Shown here piece after piece: positions 41,160 through 49,963 of a stretch of 64,000 bases of DNA. A model generated the notes under the pieces. It searched no databases and was not told the origin of the DNA. It worked only from the letters and a program-made list of their open reading frames with translations. Positions within the stretch are counted from its first letter, which is position 1, and every line of letters starts with the position of its first letter. The position numbers and the translations under genes were made by a program. Origin of the DNA: Clostridium_AM sp963780135. Its GTDB lineage: Bacteria; Bacillota; Clostridia; Clostridiales; Clostridiaceae. Where the stretch lies: assembly GCA_963780135.1 (NCBI GenBank), contig CAWAAR010000003.1, positions 620,001 to 684,000 of the forward strand, read 5' to 3'.

Positions 41160-41537
41160 ATGAATAGTAGTTTGATGGATAAGATAAACAAGTATAGAGC
41201 TATAGCCAAAGGATTCAATAACAAGATAGATAAGTTTATTAATGTGTTAGATAAGTGTACAATCCAACCAAATGATTCATTACAAACAATCATATGTAAA
41301 AAGTATATTGAACTAAGTGATGTAGTTAAAGTTGCAACATATATAAACAATGAAGGCTATAGGATAAAGACCAACTCATATAAGAGAGAAAGAAAGTACA
41401 CAACCAATGACATAACAGCTATAGTAGACGGACCTGATAGCAGTGTAGATAGTACATTCGTACATGCTATAAATGAGATGAAGGACATAGATAAGATGAT
41501 AATGAAGATGAACGTTAAAAAATTTTTGAATCAGTAG
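41160..41537 (+). CDS. phage protein of unknown function upstream of terminase
   Basis: A 125-aa basic, helical protein starting at ATG 41160 with GGAAGGAA upstream. It contains NDSLQTIICKKYIELSDVVKVATYINNEGYR. No recognised domain. Its place between recombinase and terminase suggests a role in regulation or packaging. Confidence 0.6.
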   Translation: MNSSLMDKINKYRAIAKGFNNKIDKFINVLDKCTIQPNDSLQTIICKKYIELSDVVKVATYINNEGYRIKTNSYKRERKYTTNDITAIVDGPDSSVDSTFVHAINEMKDIDKMIMKMNVKKFLNQ

Positions 41538-41650
41538 GTACTCCTGGAAAACGTTGATAACATACGGGTCGAGCGATGCCCAAAACATTTCTAGTTGCAA
41601 AAAAAATTTTAAAGGTGTTTCCGTTACCATTTTAGAAAGGAGGAGTTACT
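41538..41650. other. candidate cos region upstream of the small terminase gene
   Basis: This gene-free segment contains a GC-rich, partly symmetric core (GGGTCGAGCGATGCCC, 41566-41581, with TCG-AG-CGA at its centre) in otherwise AT-rich DNA. It lies directly before a Nu1-type terminase gene, the position of cosN/cosB in lambda-like phages. Confidence 0.45.
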
Positions 41651-42256
41651 TTGAGTGATGAAAATAAGAACATTAATAATGTTGACCAAGTAACAGTATC
41701 AAGTACAGTTTTGGCAAATCTATTTGGACTAACATCAAGGAGAATTCGACAATTAGAAAATGAAGGTGTTATAAAAAAGATTGCTAGGGGTAAATATTCA
41801 CTACAGGATAATATAAAAAGCTATATTACTTTTATAAAAACTTCATCAGATCTTAAAGAAAATAAAACAGAAGAAGGCAAAATAGATTATGATGAAGAAC
41901 ATGCTTTACTAGAAAGACGAAAAAGGGAAAAAATTGAATTAGAACTTGCCGCAATGAGAGGTACAATGCATTTTAGTGAAGATGTTCAAAGAGTTATGAA
42001 TGATATGTTATCTAATTTTAAAGCAAAGATATTAGCATTACCTTCAAGAGTAGCTCCAAGACTTATGGGAATTGATACTATTGCTGATATACAAGAAACT
42101 CTACAAAGTGAGGTACTTGAGGTACTTGGTGAATTAAGTAAGTATAATCCCAGTGATTTTTATAGTGAAAAGTATGTTGATGTTATTGATGATGAAACTA
42201 TTAATGAAATTAATAAGGATTTAAAAATAAATGAAAAAGAAACAACAGATTCATAA
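41651..42256 (+). CDS. terminase small subunit, Nu1-like
   Basis: A 201-aa DNA-recognition subunit of the packaging enzyme. The N-terminal winged helix (VSSTVLANLFGLTSRRIRQLENEGVIKK) resembles lambda Nu1, followed by a helical region (HALLERRKREKIELELAAMRG). The start is TTG with AAAGGAGGAG upstream. It overlaps the large subunit gene by 26 bases. Confidence 0.88.
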   Translation: MSDENKNINNVDQVTVSSTVLANLFGLTSRRIRQLENEGVIKKIARGKYSLQDNIKSYITFIKTSSDLKENKTEEGKIDYDEEHALLERRKREKIELELAAMRGTMHFSEDVQRVMNDMLSNFKAKILALPSRVAPRLMGIDTIADIQETLQSEVLEVLGELSKYNPSDFYSEKYVDVIDDETINEINKDLKINEKETTDS

Positions 42257-44054
42257 GAAAACAATAGATTTATTTAAAAATCTAGTTTCAATATTAGCAC
42301 CACCACCACTTTTAACTGTATCTAAATGGGCAGATAACTATAGAAAACTATCTCCAGAAAGTTCTGCTGAACCTGGTCAATGGAGAACATCAAGAGCAGA
42401 ATATCAGCGTGAAATAATGGACTCGCTTTCAGACAAGGAAACTGAAGTTATTGTTGTTAAATCTTCTGCTCAAGTCGGTAAAACAGAATTAATTAATAAT
42501 ATAATTGGATATTTTATTGACTATGATCCTTCTCCAATATTGTTATTAATGCCAACTTTAGATTTAGCACAATCTTATTCGAAAAAAAGACTTGCTCCAA
42601 TGATAAGAGATACTCCAGTATTAAGAGGAAAAGTTAACGAAGCAAAGTCAAGAGATTCTGATAATACTTTATTAGAGAAAGGATTTCCGGGAGGATACAT
42701 TGCACTAACAGGAGCAAATTCACCAACAGGATTATCTTCAAGGCCTATTAGGATTCTATTAGCAGATGAAGTTGATAGATTTCCTAAAAGTGCAGGTATT
42801 GAAGGTGATCCTTTATCTTTAGCAGAAAAAAGAACAAAAACTTTTTGGAATAAAAAGAAATTTTGGGTTTCAACACCAACTGAAAAAGGGATTTCAAGAA
42901 TTGATAAAGAATTTGATGATAGTTCGCAAGAAGAATGGTGCTTACCTTGTCCAGTTTGCGGAAAGTTACAACCATTAAAATGGGCTCAAATTAAGTTTGA
43001 AGATATAACCCATGAATGCAAGTTTTGTGGAGATCGATGTAATGAGTTTGAATGGAAGGTGGGGAAAGGAAAATGGATCGCTAAATACCCTGAAAGAATT
43101 AAAAAAAGAGGATTTCATCTTAATGCATTAGCTTCACCTTGGGAACGGTGGGAAGATATTATAAAAGACTTTAAATTAGCAAATAAAAATGGTTCTGAAA
43201 CACTAAAAACTTGGGTAAATACAACATTAGGCGAAGTTTGGGAAGATGATGAAGGAGAAGGAGCAGATAATGAGGATTTAGTTTCTAGAAAAGAGTTTTA
43301 TGTCACTGAAGTTCCAAGAAAAGTTATTATTCTTACTGCTGGAGTAGATGTTCAAGACGATAGACTTGAAATTGAAGTTGTTGGATGGGGAGTAGGAAAA
43401 GAAAGTTGGGGAATAGAATATAAGGTTTTTTATGGAGATCCAGGACAAAAAATAGTTTGGCAGCAATTAGATGAATATATACTTAGAACATTCTGGTTTG
43501 AAGAAGGAGATGGAATTATATTATCTTGTGTATGTATAGACAGTGGAGGTCATTATACAACTGAGGTTTATAAGTTCTGTAAAGGTAGAGAACATAGAAG
43601 AGTATTCGCAATTAAAGGAGTAGGTGGATATGGAAAACCATTCATAAATAAACCAACTAGAAATAATAGAGAAAGAGCTGCTTTATTTTCTTTAGGTGTT
43701 GATAGTGGAAAAGAAACAATATTATCAAGATTAAAAATAAAAGAAGATGGTCCGGGTTATTGTCATTTTCCTAAGGAGACAGATAGGGGATATGATGAAA
43801 ATTACTTCAAAGGACTAACATCAGAAAAAAGAGTTCTTAGATATAAAAAAGGTATAGCAACATTTGAATGGACAAAAAAGAGTAGTAGCATAAGAAATGA
43901 GCCTATGGATTTGAGAAACTATGCAAATGCTGCATTTGAAATATTAAATCCTGATTTAGATGCAATGGCAGCTAGAAATATTAATGGAAATGTTTTTGCA
44001 CAAGGTAAAAAAGCAACTAAAAAGAGAAAAAGAATAGTGTCAAAAGGACTATAG
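42231..44054 (+). CDS. terminase large subunit, GpA type
   Basis: A 607-aa lambda GpA-family packaging ATPase/nuclease. Walker A KSSAQVGKTE is at residues 77-86, Walker B is ILLADEVDRF, and a cysteine-rich CPVCGKLQ...CKFCGDRC segment follows. The C-terminal nuclease part starts with ILTAGVDVQDDRLEIEVVGWG. This type cuts at cos sites. Confidence 0.95.
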   Translation: MKKKQQIHKKTIDLFKNLVSILAPPPLLTVSKWADNYRKLSPESSAEPGQWRTSRAEYQREIMDSLSDKETEVIVVKSSAQVGKTELINNIIGYFIDYDPSPILLLMPTLDLAQSYSKKRLAPMIRDTPVLRGKVNEAKSRDSDNTLLEKGFPGGYIALTGANSPTGLSSRPIRILLADEVDRFPKSAGIEGDPLSLAEKRTKTFWNKKKFWVSTPTEKGISRIDKEFDDSSQEEWCLPCPVCGKLQPLKWAQIKFEDITHECKFCGDRCNEFEWKVGKGKWIAKYPERIKKRGFHLNALASPWERWEDIIKDFKLANKNGSETLKTWVNTTLGEVWEDDEGEGADNEDLVSRKEFYVTEVPRKVIILTAGVDVQDDRLEIEVVGWGVGKESWGIEYKVFYGDPGQKIVWQQLDEYILRTFWFEEGDGIILSCVCIDSGGHYTTEVYKFCKGREHRRVFAIKGVGGYGKPFINKPTRNNRERAALFSLGVDSGKETILSRLKIKEDGPGYCHFPKETDRGYDENYFKGLTSEKRVLRYKKGIATFEWTKKSSSIRNEPMDLRNYANAAFEILNPDLDAMAARNINGNVFAQGKKATKKRKRIVSKGL

Positions 44055-44067
44055 AAAGGAGAAATTT

Positions 44068-44301
44068 ATGGCATTTACAGTTGAAATAGCCGAAAAACAC
44101 TTAAATGCATGGCTTGATGCTGAAATTTCAATAACAAATGGACAAAGCTACACAATTGGATCAAGAACGTTAAATAGAGCAAATTTATATCAAATAAGAG
44201 AACAGATAAAATATTGGAGCAATGAAGTTGCAAAAGCTAAAAATACACTCAAATACAAAGGCAGAAATAGAGTAATGAGAGCAGTTCCAAGAGACCTATA
44301 G
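44068..44301 (+). CDS. gpW-like head-tail joining protein
   Basis: A 77-aa protein (DUF6148/gpW-like) between the terminase and portal genes, the same place as lambda W. It should sit below the portal and help close the filled head. Confidence 0.8.
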   Translation: MAFTVEIAEKHLNAWLDAEISITNGQSYTIGSRTLNRANLYQIREQIKYWSNEVAKAKNTLKYKGRNRVMRAVPRDL

Positions 44302-44329
44302 AATAATAACTAGAATGGAGGTGATAGAA

Positions 44330-45877
44330 ATGAATGTAATAGACAGGGCAATAGGAGTGATTTCACCGAATACAGCATTAAAAAGAATGTTTGCGAAACA
44401 AAAACTATCAATAATGAATAGTGGTTATTCACATCATGGAGCTAGTAGAACAAAAAAAAGTTTATTAGGTTGGATGTTTGGCGGTGGAAGTCCTAAAGAG
44501 GATATAGAAGACAATATTCAAGTATTAAGAGAACGCTCAAGAGATTTATATATGGGGACTCCAATTGCAACAGGTGCTATAAAAACATTAAGAACTAATG
44601 TAGTTGGTGGTGGACTTAAATTAAAATCACAAATTGATTATGAATTATTAGGACTAGCCGATGAAGAAGTAGATAAACTAGAAACTACCATTGAAAGAGA
44701 ATTTTCTTTATGGGCTGATAGTGTTAATTGTGATTTAGCAAGACTTAATAATTTTTATGAATTACAACAACTTGTATTTATAAGCAGTCTTATGTGTGGA
44801 GATGCATTTGCTTTACTTCCATATACTCAAAGAGTTGGAATGCCATACGATTTGAGAGTACAACTAATTGAAGCAGATAGAGTTTGTGATCCTTATTATA
44901 AAAAGGGATATGATAATATAAGTGCAGGAGTTGAATGCAATGATAACGGAGAAATAACAGCATATCATATAGCAAATTTCCATCCATTATCTACTGATAG
45001 GATTAATAGTACATGGACTAGGGTAGATGCTTTCGGGGAAAAAACAGGTAGAAGAAACGTAATTCATATAATGGAAAGTGAACGTATAGGGCAACGTAGG
45101 GGTGTTCCAATACTTGCACCTGTAATTGAATCATTAAAACAACTAGGAAGATATACAGAGGCAGAATTAATGGCAGCAGTTATATCTGGAATGTTTACAG
45201 TTTTCATTGAAAGCAAATCTAGTAGTGAAGATGCTCCAATTGGATCGATGATACCAGAAGATGAAGAAGTAGATGCAGATGATGAAAACAGCTATGAATT
45301 AGGCAATGGTGCAATAGTAGCACTTGGAGAAGGAGAAACTGCTAAAGAAACTAATCCAGGAAGGCCCAATACTGCATTTGATGGATTCATAGCTTCAGTA
45401 TGTAAACAAATTGGAGCAGCACTTGAAATACCAAATGATTTGTTATTAAAACAATTCAATGCTTCATATTCAGCTAGTAGAGCTGCATTACTTGAGGCTT
45501 GGAAAATGTTCAAAATGAGAAGAACATGGCTTGGGAATGATTTTTGCCAACCTATATATGAAGAATGGCTTTCAGAAGCCGTAGCCAAGGGCAGAATTTA
45601 TGCTCCTGGCTTTTTTGATAGTCCAATAATCAGAAAAGCTTATTGCAATGCAGAATGGAATGGACCATCACAAGGTCAATTAGACCCAGTCAAAGAAGCT
45701 AATGCGGCTGTAATTCGTGTGGAAAATTGTTTTTCAACAAGAGCGAAAGAAACTGTAGAACTTACTGGGGGAGACTTTGTTAAAAATAATAGGCAAAGAA
45801 TCAAAGAAGAAAAAATGAGGCAAGAGTTATTAGCTTTAAATCAAAAGGAGGGAAAAGTTATAAATGAAAACAGTTGA
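44330..45877 (+). CDS. portal protein, lambda gpB family
   Basis: A 515-aa protein of the lambda-type portal family. Features include RSRDLYMGTPIATGAIKTLRTNVVGGGLKLK near the N terminus and ASYSASRAALLEAWKMFK near residue 390. It forms the dodecameric ring for DNA entry. The ATG at 44330 has GGAGGTG upstream. It overlaps the protease gene by 14 bases. Confidence 0.93.
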   Translation: MNVIDRAIGVISPNTALKRMFAKQKLSIMNSGYSHHGASRTKKSLLGWMFGGGSPKEDIEDNIQVLRERSRDLYMGTPIATGAIKTLRTNVVGGGLKLKSQIDYELLGLADEEVDKLETTIEREFSLWADSVNCDLARLNNFYELQQLVFISSLMCGDAFALLPYTQRVGMPYDLRVQLIEADRVCDPYYKKGYDNISAGVECNDNGEITAYHIANFHPLSTDRINSTWTRVDAFGEKTGRRNVIHIMESERIGQRRGVPILAPVIESLKQLGRYTEAELMAAVISGMFTVFIESKSSSEDAPIGSMIPEDEEVDADDENSYELGNGAIVALGEGETAKETNPGRPNTAFDGFIASVCKQIGAALEIPNDLLLKQFNASYSASRAALLEAWKMFKMRRTWLGNDFCQPIYEEWLSEAVAKGRIYAPGFFDSPIIRKAYCNAEWNGPSQGQLDPVKEANAAVIRVENCFSTRAKETVELTGGDFVKNNRQRIKEEKMRQELLALNQKEGKVINENS

Positions 45878-46940
45878 TGTAAAAGGAACAATAATATCTC
45901 AAGAAGATAAATGGATTTATGATTGGCTTGAATATCCATATACAACAGCAAATGATATTAATAAACAATTACTTGATGCTAATGGTGAAGATGTACAAGT
46001 TAACATTAATTCTAATGGTGGTTCAGTAAATATTGGAAGTGAGATATATACAAGCTTAAAATCTTATTCAGGAAACTTAATTATAAATATAGTTGGTATG
46101 GCAGCAAGTGCTGCTTCAGTTATAGCTATGGCATCAAAATGTTTAATGTCCCCCACAGGACAAATGATGATTCATAATGCATCGATGGGAGCTCAAGGTG
46201 ATTATAGGGATATGAATAAAGCAAGTGAAATTTTACAATCTGTAAATAAGTCTATTGCAAATGCATACAAATTTAAAACTGGAATGTCTGATGAAAAACT
46301 TAAAAACATTATGGATAATGAAACATGGCTTACAGCTCAAGAAGCTAAAGATTTAGGATTAGTTGATGAAATAATGTTTGAAAGCACACAACAATCTGAT
46401 AATTCGACACAAAATTTTTATAATAGTTTGGTTACACCTAGTATTAAAGCTATTGAGGAATTAAAAAAATGTGGAAGTGTTGAAGCCTTTAAGAAAAGTA
46501 TTATTAATAATAAAGTTCAAAATACTGTTAACTCAGTAATTGATAATAAAAAAAATGAAGAGGAGAATAAAATAATGGATTTAAACACATTAAAAAATGA
46601 ACACAAAGACATCTATGATCAAGTTGTATTAGAAGCAACTAATTCTGAAAGGACAAGGATTAAAAGCATAGAGGACTTAGCTATTCCTGGGAATGAAGAT
46701 ATAATTGATAAAGCTAAATTTGAAACTGGAATTACAGCTGAAGCTGTTGCAGTTGAAATTATCAAGGCTCAAAAAGCAAAGGGAACTGATTATATTAATC
46801 ACGTAAAAGATGATGCAGAAAATGCTAATCTACTTAAAGTAAATAATTTAGTACCACCTGAAAATAATAAATCTAAGGATGTAAAAGACAAAGAAGACGC
46901 TGATTATATGGCAAATTGTATGAATGGAGGAGTTAAATAA
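45864..46940 (+). CDS. head maturation protease, ClpP-like, with scaffold-like tail
   Basis: A 358-aa protein. Residues about 1-175 form a ClpP-type serine protease with Ser82 (VGMAASAAS) and His104 (MMIHNAS). The C-terminal third is charged and helical, as in lambda gpC, whose end also serves as the scaffold Nu3. An internal ribosome-binding site and ATG in the same frame (see 46575..46940) support that comparison. The stop overlaps the start of the decoration protein by one base. Confidence 0.9.
   Translation: MKTVDVKGTIISQEDKWIYDWLEYPYTTANDINKQLLDANGEDVQVNINSNGGSVNIGSEIYTSLKSYSGNLIINIVGMAASAASVIAMASKCLMSPTGQMMIHNASMGAQGDYRDMNKASEILQSVNKSIANAYKFKTGMSDEKLKNIMDNETWLTAQEAKDLGLVDEIMFESTQQSDNSTQNFYNSLVTPSIKAIEELKKCGSVEAFKKSIINNKVQNTVNSVIDNKKNEEENKIMDLNTLKNEHKDIYDQVVLEATNSERTRIKSIEDLAIPGNEDIIDKAKFETGITAEAVAVEIIKAQKAKGTDYINHVKDDAENANLLKVNNLVPPENNKSKDVKDKEDADYMANCMNGGVK
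46575..46940 (+). CDS. probable nested scaffold protein (Nu3-like internal start)
   Basis: AGGAG at 46561-46565, nine bases, then an in-frame ATG at 46575 within the protease gene would give a 121-aa protein identical to the protease C terminus. Lambda makes its scaffold Nu3 in exactly this way from gene C. The segment is helical and acidic, as expected of a scaffold. Confidence 0.7.
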   Translation: MDLNTLKNEHKDIYDQVVLEATNSERTRIKSIEDLAIPGNEDIIDKAKFETGITAEAVAVEIIKAQKAKGTDYINHVKDDAENANLLKVNNLVPPENNKSKDVKDKEDADYMANCMNGGVK

Positions 46941-47347
46941 TGAATTTATATAGCAATGAAGAAACTTTTAAACCAGATAATATTTTTGCTGGAAATAGTA
47001 TCCCTGTAATTATCAAAGAAGTAAATCTAGCACCAACTTCAAGTGGAACTTATGTAAGAGGATCAGTGTTAATGTCTTCAGTAGATGGCAATGCTAAATT
47101 ACTAGATAAAAGTGGATTGCCTAGTACATTTACAGTAGCTAATGCAGTAGTAACAGAAACAAAAGGCTCAACAATTATTGGTATTTTAACAGATGATATA
47201 GTTGTTCCAATCGAAGGAACTACTGCAACTAAAGCAAGTGTTTATATATGTGGATATTTCAAGAGTGAAGCATTAACATTTGCAAGTGATACTAAGGCTA
47301 CAGAGGTAGAATTAGAATTAAGAAAAATGAATATTTTCATAGATTAA
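46940..47347 (+). CDS. head decoration protein, gpD-like
   Basis: A 135-aa protein resembling the lambda gpD decoration family (VRGSVLMSSVDGNAKLL..., GILTDDIVVPIEG). It would trimerise on the expanded capsid. Its ATG shares one base with the preceding stop codon, so translation is coupled. Confidence 0.88.
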   Translation: MNLYSNEETFKPDNIFAGNSIPVIIKEVNLAPTSSGTYVRGSVLMSSVDGNAKLLDKSGLPSTFTVANAVVTETKGSTIIGILTDDIVVPIEGTTATKASVYICGYFKSEALTFASDTKATEVELELRKMNIFID

Positions 47348-47360
47348 GGGGGAATAGATA

Positions 47361-48383
47361 ATGAGCATATATGAAACTAAAACAATGTTACAAGCGATTG
47401 AACAAAAGAAACCAGTCTTTACATTTTTAAGGGATACATTTTTCCCTAATATAGAAACTCTTTTAACAGAAAAAGCAGAAGTTGATATTAAAAAAGGTAA
47501 GAGAAAACTTGCACCGTTTGTAGCACCTAGAGTAGGTGGAAAAGTAATGGTAAGAGAAGGGTTTAAAACTGATATAATTACAACTCCTAAAATTGCACCA
47601 ATAAGAGTAATTACAGCAGATGATATTAAGAAAAGGACTCCAGGAGAAAGTGTATATAGCATAAAAACGCCTGAAGAAAGAGCAATAGTAATGCTTGCTA
47701 ATGATTTAGTAGAACTAGATGAATCTATAACAAGAAGAGAAGAATGGATGTGTGCTCAAGTAATATTAGGAGAGGCAATCGATATTAACGTTGAAGGTGC
47801 AACTCAAAATATTGATTTTGGATTTACTAATAAAATTACATTATCAACAGGTAAGAAATGGAGTGATGCTGGAACAAATCCACTTTCTGATTTAAAGGCT
47901 TGGAGACAAAAGATAATAAAAGCAACAGGTAAAACACCTGATATTTGTATAATGGCAGATGATGTAGTGGATAGTTTTATAGGAAATAGTGAGGTGCAAA
48001 AATTACTTGATCTCCAAAGATTAAATGTTGGAGCAATTGAACCAAGTTATCAGGGTGCTGGTGTTACTTTTATAGGAAGATTACCAGCTTTAGGACTAGA
48101 AATTTATTCATATACAGAATATTATATTTCTGATGATGAAGATGAATCAGAAATGCAACTTATTCCGAATGGTAAAGTTATTGTTGGTGCTACAAAGAGT
48201 GGTAAGCGTTATTATGGTGCAGTAACTCAAAAAGAAAAAGGTGCATGGATAACATATGAAGGAATGAGAGTGCCAAAGTATACTAATGATGATAAAAATG
48301 AAATTGATGAATTAAGACTTACAGCAAGACCATTACCAACACCAGAAGATGTTGATAGTTGGGTAGTTGCTACAGTATTATAG
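47361..48383 (+). CDS. major capsid protein, lambda gpE family
   Basis: A 340-aa capsid protein. Features are FLRDTFFPN, KGKRKLAPFVAPRVGGKVM, and RPLPTPEDVDSWVVATVL at the C terminus, which are typical of gpE-type HK97-fold proteins. AGGGGG precedes the start. Confidence 0.93.
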   Translation: MSIYETKTMLQAIEQKKPVFTFLRDTFFPNIETLLTEKAEVDIKKGKRKLAPFVAPRVGGKVMVREGFKTDIITTPKIAPIRVITADDIKKRTPGESVYSIKTPEERAIVMLANDLVELDESITRREEWMCAQVILGEAIDINVEGATQNIDFGFTNKITLSTGKKWSDAGTNPLSDLKAWRQKIIKATGKTPDICIMADDVVDSFIGNSEVQKLLDLQRLNVGAIEPSYQGAGVTFIGRLPALGLEIYSYTEYYISDDEDESEMQLIPNGKVIVGATKSGKRYYGAVTQKEKGAWITYEGMRVPKYTNDDKNEIDELRLTARPLPTPEDVDSWVVATVL

Positions 48384-48408
48384 TGAAAGGTGTATAGCCT
48401 TTTTTATT

Positions 48409-48621
48409 ATGAGTATTAAATGTTTAGGAACAATAATTAATGATGAAGCTGAGTATGTATCAGGTGATATTATAACTGATATCACTAAAGAAGAAGCTGA
48501 TAGATTAATAAATTTAAAAGTTGCTATAAAAATTGATGATAAGTTCAAAAGAAATACCCAAGATTTGAGAAAAGTATATGTAAATAGATATAGAAGAAAT
48601 AAATTTGGAGGGTGGCTATGA
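48409..48621 (+). CDS. small head protein in the gpFI position
   Basis: A 70-aa protein with a compact alpha/beta look (CLGTIINDEAEYVSGDIITD...EEADRLINLKVA). The ATG at 48409 has no close ribosome-binding site; translation may be coupled to the capsid gene. Its position matches lambda FI, but similarity is not established. Confidence 0.55.
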   Translation: MSIKCLGTIINDEAEYVSGDIITDITKEEADRLINLKVAIKIDDKFKRNTQDLRKVYVNRYRRNKFGGWL

Positions 48622-48929
48622 ATTTTAAAGAGCAACTAAAAGAAGACTTGAATTGCTTCTTTAATTCTGATGAATTTGGAGAAGATCATAATATTAATAA
48701 TGAAGTTATTAATATTATAGTTGACAATGAATTATTAAAAAAACGTCAAGCAAAGTTCTCAGAGGGAACTTATTTAGGGGATATTCTTTTTTTAGTTAAA
48801 AAATCTGACTTTGGAGATCCGCCAGCTAAAGAACAAATAATAAAATTTGATCAGGAGCCTATGCGAGTAACTGATTTTCAGGAAGATGGGAACATATATA
48901 CAATTACTTTGGAGGCTGTTATGTCATGA
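48618..48929 (+). CDS. head-tail connector, gpFII position
   Basis: A 103-aa protein. The ATG at 48618 has GGAGGG five bases upstream and overlaps the preceding gene's end. Length, beta-rich C terminus and position match head-tail joining proteins such as lambda FII. It overlaps the next gene by four bases (ATGA). Confidence 0.7.
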   Translation: MNFKEQLKEDLNCFFNSDEFGEDHNINNEVINIIVDNELLKKRQAKFSEGTYLGDILFLVKKSDFGDPPAKEQIIKFDQEPMRVTDFQEDGNIYTITLEAVMS

Positions 48930-49480
48930 TAACTATTGACATAGATAAAATAAAAGAAGTAGAGAAGGAATTAGGAGAATATAAAAACAAAGCACCAGTA
49001 GCATTGTCAAGAGCAATTAATAGGGCTGCATCAAATGCAAAAACAAATGCTTCAAGGAAAGTAAGAGAACAGTATACAGTAAAATCTAAAGATGTAAATT
49101 CAACTATTAGTATAACTAAGGCTAGTACAGGAAGTTTGGGAGCTGTTATAAAGTCAAAAGGTGAAAGAATGCCGCTTATAAAGTTTAAGGTAAGCCCTTC
49201 AAGCCCAAGGCCTAAAAATCCACCTAAGGTATTAAGAGTTGAAGTTAAGAAAGGTGGATTAAAGAATTTAGTAGGGGCATTTGTTGCTAATGTAAGTGGT
49301 AATAAAGTATTTAAAAGGATTACTAGCAAGCGGTTGCCTATACAACAACTATTTGGTCCTGCAGTACCACAAATGTTAGGAAATATTAGTGTTAAAGAAT
49401 TTATAGAAAATGAAGCTAAAAAAGTATTTGATCAAAGGCTCGATCATGAAATTGAAAGAATAATGGGAGGGAGCAAATAA
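48926..49480 (+). CDS. minor tail protein Z-like
   Basis: A 184-aa protein of the prophage tail Z type, marked by LSRAINRAASNAKTNASRKVREQY near the N terminus and a basic centre. It is thought to help join tail to head. Start overlaps the previous stop as ATGA. Confidence 0.85.
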   Translation: MITIDIDKIKEVEKELGEYKNKAPVALSRAINRAASNAKTNASRKVREQYTVKSKDVNSTISITKASTGSLGAVIKSKGERMPLIKFKVSPSSPRPKNPPKVLRVEVKKGGLKNLVGAFVANVSGNKVFKRITSKRLPIQQLFGPAVPQMLGNISVKEFIENEAKKVFDQRLDHEIERIMGGSK

Positions 49481-49950
49481 TGACTCCTACAAGATTACAA
49501 GATAGTTTAGTTGCTGATTTAAAAAAGCAATTAGACTGTTTTTTACTTAAAAACGTAAAAGGTAATATAGTAAATTTAAATATTTATCCTCAAAATTTAC
49601 CTGCTAAAAAAAGTCAAAAAGATTCAGATCACTTTCCGTATCTATTAGTTAGGGTTATGGATGGTGAAACTCAAGAAGGACAAGGTGAAGAGGATAATAC
49701 TTGTAAAATAGCATTTGTTGTAGGTATATATGATGATACAGATAATTATCAAGGGTATAAAGATGTTATGAATATTATTGAGAAAATAAAGCAAAGATTA
49801 AGAATTAAAAGGTTTTATAATAATCAGTTTGAATTAACTTTACCTTTAAAATGGTTAATTCATGATGAAGATACTTATCCTTATTATTTTGGAGGCATTG
49901 AAACTAACTGGAAAATTCCAATTATTAATATGGATGATAACTTAATTTAG
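49480..49950 (+). CDS. tail terminator-like protein (gpU position)
   Basis: A 156-aa protein with alpha/beta pattern (HFPYLLVRVMDGETQEGQGEEDNTCKIAF...). It follows the Z-like gene with one base shared. Position and pattern suggest a tail terminator or completion protein that caps the tube; assignment is by context. Confidence 0.7.
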   Translation: MTPTRLQDSLVADLKKQLDCFLLKNVKGNIVNLNIYPQNLPAKKSQKDSDHFPYLLVRVMDGETQEGQGEEDNTCKIAFVVGIYDDTDNYQGYKDVMNIIEKIKQRLRIKRFYNNQFELTLPLKWLIHDEDTYPYYFGGIETNWKIPIINMDDNLI

Positions 49951-49963
49951 GGAGGTCAATTAA

